58,688 nucleotides of DNA. Source: Acidimicrobiaceae bacterium. Its GTDB lineage: Bacteria; Actinomycetota; Acidimicrobiia; Acidimicrobiales; RAAP-2. Positions 52,167 to 58,688 of the stretch are shown here, piece after piece; the stretch's first letter is position 1, and each line of letters begins with the position of its first letter. Where the stretch lies: contig PMTF01000020.1 in the NCBI GenBank assembly GCA_003167415.1, forward strand, positions 87,888 to 146,575. Reading direction: 5' to 3'. The translations under genes were made by a program, and so were the position numbers. Under the pieces are notes generated by a model. The model searched no databases. It saw only the letters and a program-made list of their open reading frames with translations, and had not been told where the DNA came from.

Positions 52167-54559
52167 GAGGTAGGTGGGCCATCGAGATTCCGCCGACACT
52201 AACGCGGCGTAATCGAAGAATCATGTCGGAAGGCACGTCGCAAGCGCGCCTTCCGACTTGGGTCCTTCTGGAGCCGCGGCTAAAAATTCTCCGCCCGACG
52301 GGACTTTGGCTCTTAGTCGCGATCGCGCTCTCGATTGCGCTCAATCTGTCACACTCACCTCTCAGCCCGCTACCGGGCGTAGCGACGCTGCTCCTTCTCC
52401 CGGGCGCCACGATCATGGCGGCCCTCCAAACTCGTCCCGCAAATCCGGCTGGGCGCCTGGTAGTGGCCGTAAGTCTCAGCATGATGGCGATTATGGTCGT
52501 TGGAGGGGCCGCGAGCCTCGTCGGTCCTCACATAGGACTCGCTCATCCTCTTAAGGCATTCCCCGAGTGGATTTTCTGGGTTCTCCTCGCACTTATCGGA
52601 CTTTCGACCTGCGCATTCAAACAGAGCGATCCGGTCACATGGATATTTCAGAGCGTTCGAGTACGACATGTCTATTTTGCGCTCGCCAGCGGATTGTTCG
52701 TGGTGCTTTCCTTGCTCGGCGTCGCTCAACTGAACTACAGCGGGAATAATCATCTGGCGGTTCTGGCCACCACCGTCGAGGTAGTTGCCTTGTTCGTGGG
52801 AGTCATCGGGGGTTGGAGTCGCTCGAGTCGATGGCCGTTGAACCTCTTGCTGTATGGCGTTTCTCTGGCGTTATTGCTGTCGACGAGTTTGCGCGGCGCA
52901 CATCTTTATGGCTGGGACATTCAAAAAGAATTTGGGGTGGCTTCGCGGACACTCGGTGCCGGTGTGTGGGTGATACCCGCCAACCATGATCCTTTTGCGT
53001 CGATGCTGTCGCTTACGGTGCTGCCGGCGATCCTTCACTCCTTGACGGGCCTCCGCCTGTTGGCCTTTTTCCAACTTGTCGTTCCCGCGGTATTGGCGCT
53101 GTTACCGGTGGCCGTATTTTGCACCATCAAAAACGTCCCTCGATGGGTCAATCGCGGTCGACGGTCGGAACCACGCCCCGGTCTGGCATTCGCGGTCGTA
53201 ACGGGACTCATCATTTCTAGCGTGGCGTTTTCGTCCCTCTTGGTGAGCATCACCCGTCAAGCAATGGCGGTCACCATATTCGCCGTAATCGTAATGGTCG
53301 TATTTGATCGAACGATGTCAATACGTCCATCACGGATTATTGTTGGACTTCTCATAGTCACAGTATCTTTTACTCACTACGCAACCTCGTATCTTTTGGC
53401 AGGCTCGCTCGTTATTGGGTGGGGCGTGGGGTTCGTGTGGTCGAAGGGGTGGCTGGGGACAAAGCGAGCGAGGCGTCGACAGCATCGCCTCGAAGTCCGT
53501 TCTCGCAGAGTTCTTAACTCCGCGCTGGTCGTCGTCGCACTTGTATCGTCACTCGGTTGGAATCTCGCCATTACACGAAACAATGCTCTTTCCAACACCG
53601 CGAATGCTTTTGCTGTCCAAGGTGCGGGGTTTAAAGTAAGTGCGGTGCAGGGTTACAATCTTTCTGCTCCCGCGTTCGAAAAAGTGATGGTAAACGAACT
53701 CGCCACTGTCGATCCGTGGATAATTTCGTACCCGGACTCAAGTTCGGTACGTCTCACGTCACACGTGTCACCTCAGTACAAAGGGTTGCTCCACGGACTG
53801 TCTACTTGGTGGAATCGCCTCAATTTTCTTTTGGACGAGGGACTGTGGGTCTTACTGGGCTTGAGTGTTCTTTACGGACTTCTTCGACTCGGGCGTCGAC
53901 AATCTGACCTGTTCAGCGCCGATCTCATAGGCCTGGCCGTCGCGGGTTTAGTGGTTGGAGCTCTCTCTCGTTTTTCGGGCACTCTCGCCGCGCAGTACAC
54001 CCCCGACCGAGCGGCAATTGTAGTGGCCATACTGCTGGCAGCGCCGGTGACGATGTTCCTAGACGACCTGGCGACGACCGTCGCCGGACACGGAAAACTA
54101 CTCTCGAAGGTGTCGCTCGCCGCGGGTATGGGTGTCGTTGTCGTTTACGCCTCGTGGGCCACGGGTCTGGGAACTTTGCTTTTTGAAGGATATCCTCCCG
54201 GATCACTCGCTGGTCAAGGCTTGAACGCTCAACAGTTCACAGTCTCAACCACCGAATTCGCCACCGCCAATTGGATACGCGATCACGCCAACTCTCAAGA
54301 CATCGTCCAAACAGATCTTTTTGGACAGTTAGCGCTGCTGTCAGTACCGGGAAAATACGCGCTCGTGAGCGAGATTGTCCCCCCCGGCGTAGACGTAAAT
54401 TCCTACGTTTACCTGTCAACTCCCAATTTGCGCCATCGCGAGTCCCAAGCAGAGACACCAGATGGGAGTTACTACACTCAATATCACTCGACGATTGCCT
54501 TTTTTAACCAGCATTACTCCGTGGTGTATTCAACCGGCTCTACCCGGGTCTACCGTTGA
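52163..54559 (+). CDS. large polytopic membrane protein, DUF2206/GT-C-like
   Basis: 798 residues from ATG overlapping the GT2 stop. There are about fifteen hydrophobic helices in two blocks, with a loop 'GAHLYGWDIQKEFGVASRTL' and 'PANHDPFASMLSLTVLP' that matches the DUF2206-type pattern. A soluble extracytoplasmic C-terminus has 'TTEFATANWIRDHANSQDI'. D-x-x-K-E near the first outside loop would suit a GT-C active site. Likely role: sugar transfer or polymer extension at the outer face using lipid-linked donors. Direct proof of activity is lacking. Confidence 0.7.
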   Translation: MRGRWAIEIPPTLTRRNRRIMSEGTSQARLPTWVLLEPRLKILRPTGLWLLVAIALSIALNLSHSPLSPLPGVATLLLLPGATIMAALQTRPANPAGRLVVAVSLSMMAIMVVGGAASLVGPHIGLAHPLKAFPEWIFWVLLALIGLSTCAFKQSDPVTWIFQSVRVRHVYFALASGLFVVLSLLGVAQLNYSGNNHLAVLATTVEVVALFVGVIGGWSRSSRWPLNLLLYGVSLALLLSTSLRGAHLYGWDIQKEFGVASRTLGAGVWVIPANHDPFASMLSLTVLPAILHSLTGLRLLAFFQLVVPAVLALLPVAVFCTIKNVPRWVNRGRRSEPRPGLAFAVVTGLIISSVAFSSLLVSITRQAMAVTIFAVIVMVVFDRTMSIRPSRIIVGLLIVTVSFTHYATSYLLAGSLVIGWGVGFVWSKGWLGTKRARRRQHRLEVRSRRVLNSALVVVALVSSLGWNLAITRNNALSNTANAFAVQGAGFKVSAVQGYNLSAPAFEKVMVNELATVDPWIISYPDSSSVRLTSHVSPQYKGLLHGLSTWWNRLNFLLDEGLWVLLGLSVLYGLLRLGRRQSDLFSADLIGLAVAGLVVGALSRFSGTLAAQYTPDRAAIVVAILLAAPVTMFLDDLATTVAGHGKLLSKVSLAAGMGVVVVYASWATGLGTLLFEGYPPGSLAGQGLNAQQFTVSTTEFATANWIRDHANSQDIVQTDLFGQLALLSVPGKYALVSEIVPPGVDVNSYVYLSTPNLRHRESQAETPDGSYYTQYHSTIAFFNQHYSVVYSTGSTRVYR

Positions 54560-54572
54560 GCCAAACGTGATA

Positions 54573-55709
54573 CTACGAGCGATTGCCGAACCACTTCTTA
54601 AAGGCGGCCAGCGCGCGAGGCGTTTGCCTTCCCAGCGGCAGATAGGGCCGAATCTTTACATCGACATTGAAATACGTCTCGAAGGCCACGTCCCGTCGGT
54701 CGAAAATCGCTCCCATCCCGGCGATGTACGCGGGATCGTCTCCATTGGGGTATTTCTTCAAGCCCCATTCGGGAAAACTCATCGGTTTCCCCCTGGCCGC
54801 GGCAAAGTTCTCAAAGGTCGTTATGCCATCGCGAACGTTAGAGAGTTGCTTGAACGTCTGACGCACGAAGGGAGTGAGACAGGAGACATCATAGATGTCG
54901 AGTCCCAAAATATCCACGTACGCGTTCCCGGGATAAAAATTGGCGAAGGGGATGTCTCCGACACACGCATTCGCATCCCAATCGATAAGAAACTTCTCTC
55001 TGGGAGCCTCGCGCAATGCCTTCACCTCATTGGCAAAGCACGCCGCCCACAAATGCTGTTCTTCCACGGTCGGCCCCACATAATCCTCCTCCCAGATGCC
55101 ATTCATCTCCGGCCCGAGTCGAAGCACCGAATTCCCGAGACCGGCCGCGACGAGACTCTTGCCGAGCACCGTGGCGTAGGAGTTGAAGTCACCTTGAGCA
55201 CAGGACTCTTCCCAACTCAGGGGATCCTCCACATCGACGAGCGGGGTCGGGATGAGGTCGACCTCAAGGACAAGTTGACGAATCAGAGGCTTGGCTTTCA
55301 CCCAATCGGTGTAGCCGTACTGAGCAGATGTAATCCAAGGATGTTCCCACTGACTCCAGTTTGGCTCTGCGTTTAGATACGCCGACAGGCACGTGACCGT
55401 AGTCTTCGTAACACGGTCGAACTGGGCAACCGCAATCTTGATTGCAGCCAGCCCCGTGTCGGAGAAGTTGGGATCGAGACACTCCCGACGAGATGCTCCG
55501 GTCGTGATCAGGTCGCCCGGAGCAGGTACAGACGTCGTTGTCGTTGGACTTGCGGCGACGGTGGTTGTCGTCGTCGGGCTTGCTTTCGGGGATGCAAATG
55601 TGCGCGGCGTCACTGAACCCCGGGCGATGGTGGGCGAGCCGCCCGATACCGCCAGCGCAGAGGCGCTGAGTGCGACAATCGCAGTGATAGCTACTCGCAG
55701 CTGCCGCAC
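54573..55709 (-). CDS. secreted GH26-like glycoside hydrolase, shorter paralogue
   Basis: 378 residues, convergent with the large membrane protein gene. The start 'MRQLRVAITAIVALSASALA' is a signal peptide, then a short Thr-rich linker (about 40-65). The catalytic domain aligns along its length with 15265-16641: 'SVLRLGPEMNGIWEEDY' for the acid/base Glu and 'PMSFPEWGLKK' for the nucleophile Glu, with 'VDILGLDIYDVSC' between. As in the other copy, the usual His before the acid/base Glu is Pro. Two such enzymes at either end of the glycan region suggest a dedicated trimming role for its product. Confidence 0.75.
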   Translation of the reverse strand: MRQLRVAITAIVALSASALAVSGGSPTIARGSVTPRTFASPKASPTTTTTVAASPTTTTSVPAPGDLITTGASRRECLDPNFSDTGLAAIKIAVAQFDRVTKTTVTCLSAYLNAEPNWSQWEHPWITSAQYGYTDWVKAKPLIRQLVLEVDLIPTPLVDVEDPLSWEESCAQGDFNSYATVLGKSLVAAGLGNSVLRLGPEMNGIWEEDYVGPTVEEQHLWAACFANEVKALREAPREKFLIDWDANACVGDIPFANFYPGNAYVDILGLDIYDVSCLTPFVRQTFKQLSNVRDGITTFENFAAARGKPMSFPEWGLKKYPNGDDPAYIAGMGAIFDRRDVAFETYFNVDVKIRPYLPLGRQTPRALAAFKKWFGNRS

Positions 55710-56128
55710 TAACGTCGTCTACCCCTGAACATAGTTCCTTTACCGAGTCGAGCATGTCGATGATTTACGGCTCCACGCGGACGTCGCTCTTGCTACTGTT
55801 TCAATAATCCGCGAACCACCATAAAGCCTACAGGCCCCGCCCTCCAAATACCGTCGCACCGAGTTGACTCATATAAAACCTGGTGCCCGCGAGGTCACTC
55901 GTAAGACCACCGGACCGACTTGAAGTAATTGCTCTTCATCCTCACGGTGACGGGCGGCGGCGCGGTATCGGTGGCCCCGGAAATCAGTATTCATAGTGCT
56001 GACTCCCGACCTTTACCTTCCAATCGCGTGTTACATTCCTGCGGTGACTATACGTGTGGCAACCCGGGCATCCGGTTTGTTAATTTCACGATGAAGTTCG
56101 TCGTCGAAAGTGAATTAGGGAGGTCGTG
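55710..56128. promoter_or_regulatory. divergent intergenic region before the epimerase gene
   Basis: About 420 bases between the leftward GH26-like gene and rightward epimerase gene. No gene is recognised. The region must contain promoters for both; I see no clear operator or riboswitch. A good ribosome site, AGGGAGGT, ends just before 56126. Confidence 0.35.
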
Positions 56129-57085
56129 GTGAAGGTTCTCGTCACCGGCGCCGCTGGGTTCATTGGTTCGACGACCGCCGAGCTGCTGCTGTCAAAGGGT
56201 AACGAGGTGGTGGCTCTCGATAGTCTGGTCACCGGCCGAATCGAGAACGTGCCGCCCGGAGCGACGTTCGTAGAAGGCGACTGCGCCGACGTCGATTTAG
56301 TGCGGTCGCTGGGACGCTTCGATGCGTGCGTGCACTTCGCGGCCAACATCGAAGCGGGCGAATCGATGATGCATCCCGAGGACTTCTTCTCCAATAACGT
56401 AGCGGCCAGTTTTCGCCTCCTGGACGCGCTGATCAAATCGGGCGTCGAACGATTCGTCTTCTCGTCGTCGGCCGCGGTCTACGGCAGCCAAATCGAGATG
56501 CCGATTGACGAGAGTCGTCCGACTCAACCTCAGAGTCCGTACGGACAGTCCAAACTTATGGTGGAAGATGGTCTGCGTTGGTTGGTATCCACTGGTCGTT
56601 TGCGCGCGGCGTCAATGCGCTACTTCAACGCCGCCGGAGGTACTCTGGCGCACCCCGAACGTCACAATCCGGAAAGTCACCTCATACCCATTGCGCTTGA
56701 TGTCGCCGACGGTCGTCGGGACTATCTCGAGATCTTCGGTGATGACTATCCGACGCCCGATGGCACGTGCATTCGGGACTACATCCACGTCAGCGATCTC
56801 GCCGAGGCTCACGTACTCGCCATCACTGCGCTGGAGAATCATCATGAACTGGTGCTAAACCTCGGTTCCGGTGTGGGTTACTCCAATCGCCAAGTGGTCG
56901 AGACAATTAAGAAGGTGACGCAGCGCGACTTTGAAATCCGTTATACCCAACGTCGACCCGGGGACCCCGCGGAGGCAGTTGCCAGCAACGGGCGGGCGCG
57001 CGAATTCTTGGGCTGGCAACCTCAGCAATCGGACATTGAGATCATTGTCGCCGACGCGTGGGCGGCACATCAGTCCTCAGGTTGA
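56129..57085 (+). CDS. galE: NAD-dependent epimerase, UDP-glucose 4-epimerase-like
   Basis: 318 residues from GTG 56129 (another GTG at 56126). This short-chain dehydrogenase has 'VLVTGAAGFIGSTTAELLLS' (NAD site), 'FVFSSSAAVYGSQIEMPI', the catalytic Y-x-x-x-K in 'QSPYGQSKLMVEDGL', 'MRYFNAAGGTLAHPERHNPE' and 'DYPTPDGTCIRDYIHVSDL'. The last two are typical of GalE. It interconverts UDP-Glc and UDP-Gal (or the GlcNAc pair), supplying donors to the glycosyltransferases. The start follows AGGGAGGT. Standard GalE is a little longer. Confidence 0.9.
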   Translation: MKVLVTGAAGFIGSTTAELLLSKGNEVVALDSLVTGRIENVPPGATFVEGDCADVDLVRSLGRFDACVHFAANIEAGESMMHPEDFFSNNVAASFRLLDALIKSGVERFVFSSSAAVYGSQIEMPIDESRPTQPQSPYGQSKLMVEDGLRWLVSTGRLRAASMRYFNAAGGTLAHPERHNPESHLIPIALDVADGRRDYLEIFGDDYPTPDGTCIRDYIHVSDLAEAHVLAITALENHHELVLNLGSGVGYSNRQVVETIKKVTQRDFEIRYTQRRPGDPAEAVASNGRAREFLGWQPQQSDIEIIVADAWAAHQSSG

Positions 57086-57379
57086 TCGAATGATCGCTTA
57101 TTGACGGGAGAAAACATCGTCGATCTGGCTTTCACTTCCAGATTGAAGTAGTCCAACCATTGGAGCAAAATCGGTAGTAATTGGCGCGTGGTTCATTACG
57201 GGCTCCGCTTTCTGAACCCAGTGCGACCGATTGCCCAAGGAATGGCGAACACATCGTGTTCGATATCTTGAGAAAAGGATTGCTCGGATTGCTGCACCGC
57301 GCATTAATTTGCGCGCGAATCGGGCGACAATGCGGTACGTGGTATACATGAAGACTCTTTTCGACCTAACGGAGGTGAA

Positions 57380-58381
57380 GTGCCGTCTATCGCTGTCGTG
57401 ATGGCAACGTTCAACGGTGAGGAATGGCTGGATACCCAACTTCAGAGCCTTGCCAACCAGACTCGCCTTCCCGACCGACTCGTTATTTCCGACGACGGTT
57501 CAACTGACGATACAGTGAAAATTTCTCAAGAGTTCGCCCGCTCCGCCCCCTTTGAGGTTGTATTGCTCGAGGGTCCTCGAGCAGGGAATTACGGTGAGAA
57601 CTTCTGGTTTGCGGGCAAGCACGCTGGTACAGACATTATTGCGTGGTGCGATCAGGATGACTTTTGGTATCCACAGAAGCTGCAGCTTTGCGAACAATTG
57701 ATGGTGGACCACGGGGTCCAGTTTCTCAGCCATTCCGCGATGGTTACTGACGCGGCACTTATACCGACGGGCCGTATATTTCAGTACCACAGGAGGACCC
57801 GCGTACTAGGGCCGCTCGTTGGCGACCCACTGCACGTACCGTTTGGGCTTACGACATTGATTCGATCTGAGTGCTTGCAGTTGGTCCGGTGGGATGAGCG
57901 ACCCAACCGCATTTGGTCTGACGTGCGAATTGGACACGACGAAGTGGTTGCGATGCTCTCGTTCGTCGCGGGTCGGCGCCTTGAGGTAAAAGATGTATTG
58001 GTCAGCTACCGACAGCACGGGCGAAACAATTTTGGCACCCCTGAACCTGAGGGCTTTCTCGCGCATGTTAAACACGCGCTCAGTACGGAGCCGGCACTGT
58101 ATTCCGAAGTTGCCGCAGGTGTCGAAAACTACGGACGTTTCATTGCCGAGTGCTATCCCCAAAACAAAGAGGCCATCGACTATTTCGCCACATACCAAGC
58201 ACGATGCCTACGGCGGTCTACGTTTCACCACTCCCCAAATCGTTTAAGCGGGATGCGCAACATCATCGTCGCACTCGGAAAGGGAGACTATGGCCGCAAG
58301 GCACACGGGAGTTTTGGCGCACTCGCATTCGCGCGTGACACAGCCGCCCTCGTTCTGGGCACAAAAACTACCTCCATCTGA
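57380..58381 (+). CDS. GT2 family glycosyltransferase
   Basis: 333 residues from GTG behind GGAGGTGAA. The domain has 'IAVVMATFNGEEWLDTQLQS', 'RLVISDDGSTDDTVKIS', 'NYGENFWFAGKHAGTD' and the metal site 'IIAWCDQDDFWYPQKL'. 'VSYRQHGRNNFG' follows, a pattern of rhamnosyl/galactosyl-type GT2 enzymes. It is the last complete gene in the window and has no partner downstream. The 294-base stretch before it holds no gene that I recognise. Confidence 0.9.
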   Translation: MPSIAVVMATFNGEEWLDTQLQSLANQTRLPDRLVISDDGSTDDTVKISQEFARSAPFEVVLLEGPRAGNYGENFWFAGKHAGTDIIAWCDQDDFWYPQKLQLCEQLMVDHGVQFLSHSAMVTDAALIPTGRIFQYHRRTRVLGPLVGDPLHVPFGLTTLIRSECLQLVRWDERPNRIWSDVRIGHDEVVAMLSFVAGRRLEVKDVLVSYRQHGRNNFGTPEPEGFLAHVKHALSTEPALYSEVAAGVENYGRFIAECYPQNKEAIDYFATYQARCLRRSTFHHSPNRLSGMRNIIVALGKGDYGRKAHGSFGALAFARDTAALVLGTKTTSI

Positions 58382-58528
58382 ACTTCGAAGAGGAAGTACA
58401 ACTTCACGGTGGTTGCCCAGTGACGAAGGGAACTTACGCGTTTCGCACCATCCGTCGCGTTCCGCGAGAGAAACTCAGACACGAGGACAAGCGGAAACCT
58501 CAGTTACAGGTTCAAAGTTCGTCGCGAG

Positions 58529-58573
58529 TTTCCCAAGCTGAGAATGCGAGTTCGATTCTCGTCGCACGCTCCA
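58529..58573 (+). tRNA. 3' half of tRNA-Gly(CCC) gene, fragment
   Basis: The run shows, in order, an anticodon loop T-T-C-C-C-A-A, the 3' anticodon strand GCTGA, a short variable loop, a T-arm (stem GCGAG with CTCGT, loop TTCGATT), a 7-base acceptor strand CGCACGC, a discriminator T and encoded CCA. All lengths fit a tRNA. The expected 5' acceptor strand (GCGTGCG) and D-arm are not found in the preceding 80 bases, and the 5' anticodon strand does not pair. It is therefore only the 3' half, as left by integration into the 3' end of a tRNA gene. Confidence 0.65.
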
Positions 58574-58580
58574 AGTGGGC

Positions 58581-58688
58581 TGGATCCCGAAATGTGGACC
58601 AGGCCATAATGACAATGAGACCAGGGTTGGTTGGGTTGAGTGTAGACCTTCGAATTCGGCCGGCGTCAAAAAGTTCAGCGCGCTGTGG
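58581..58688 (-). mobile_element. IS3-family insertion sequence, 3' end of transposase and terminus
   Basis: Reading inward from the right edge, the minus strand encodes H-S-A-L-N-F-L-T-P-A-E-F-E, the usual last block of IS3-family OrfB transposases (DDE integrase C-terminus). The frame has no early stop and runs through the element end into the tRNA remnant, so the 3' end has been altered or is open. 'TGGATCCCGAAATGTGGACC' at 58581-58600 begins with TG, as IS3 terminal repeats do, and lies 8 bases after the tRNA CCA. The rest of the element is outside the window. Confidence 0.6.

Noticed and set aside
53035-54206. Leftward frames inside the large membrane protein gene
   Set aside because: Arg/Pro-rich, without motifs, and wholly inside a gene with continuous transmembrane helices.
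58475-58669. 64-codon leftward frame ending at 58475 as a separate gene
   Set aside because: It is the transposase end read through the IS terminus and the antisense of the tRNA fragment, not an independent protein.

Overview
The window reads as a surface-glycan (exopolysaccharide or envelope glycolipid) assembly region of an actinobacterium. It carries two small biosynthetic-looking clusters and many gene scars. Coding sequence is moderately GC-rich, GTG and TTG starts are common, and the families present (DPM-type GT2 with a membrane tail, acyltransferase-3 with separate SGNH genes, DUF2206-type membrane protein, DUF1801) suit Actinomycetota. I would guess an Acidimicrobiia-like lineage, at low confidence, because no marker gene is present.

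Layout. (1) 1-5.8 kb: unrelated small genes, namely the end of an RDD protein, a GNAT acetyltransferase, a secreted Asp-box protein, membrane proteins, an APH(6)-type kinase, a Nudix protein and a DUF1801 protein. (2) 5.8-11 kb: a stand-alone acyl carrier protein with its phosphopantetheinyl transferase, an ATP-grasp ligase, an FAD monooxygenase-like protein, and a divergent leucyl/phenylalanyl-tRNA-protein transferase (Aat) homologue that has lost key residues. A duplicated 3' fragment of the monooxygenase and a broken O-antigen-ligase-like gene lie beside it. (3) 11.3-37.8 kb: a second type of ATP-grasp protein, a dense set of glycosyltransferases (GT2, GT4, GT32, GT-C), a secreted GH26-like hydrolase, two SGNH proteins with an acyltransferase, a methyltransferase and an ABC exporter. 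Remnants of further glycosyltransferases, a methyltransferase, a flavin oxidoreductase, an FtsX permease and a group II intron reverse transcriptase are scattered among them. (4) 38-50.6 kb: a three-domain fusion (two alpha/beta-hydrolase folds plus GT2), then a sulfur/amino-acid themed group: SsuD-like monooxygenase, ATP-grasp ligase, MetA-like acyltransferase, MetY-like sulfhydrylase, large FAD/NAD(P)-binding protein, aldo/keto reductase and D-aminoacylase. (5) 50.6-58.4 kb: more glycan genes (GT2, large DUF2206-like membrane protein, second GH26-like hydrolase, GalE-type epimerase, GT2).

The right edge holds the 3' half of a tRNA-Gly(CCC) gene with no 5' half. It is followed within 8 bases by the terminus of an IS3-family element. 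This is what an attachment-site remnant at the end of an integrated island looks like, and it fits the patchwork of truncated genes.

Working together, the glycosyltransferases would build a glycan on a lipid carrier, the acyltransferase/SGNH genes would decorate it, the ABC exporter and GT-C/DUF2206 membrane proteins would move or extend it, and the secreted GH26-like enzymes would trim it. The most novel parts are the ACP/ATP-grasp/Aat-like group and the ATP-grasp/MetA/MetY operon. They share a paralogous ATP-grasp enzyme and may each make a small amino-acid-derived product. That functional reading is inference.
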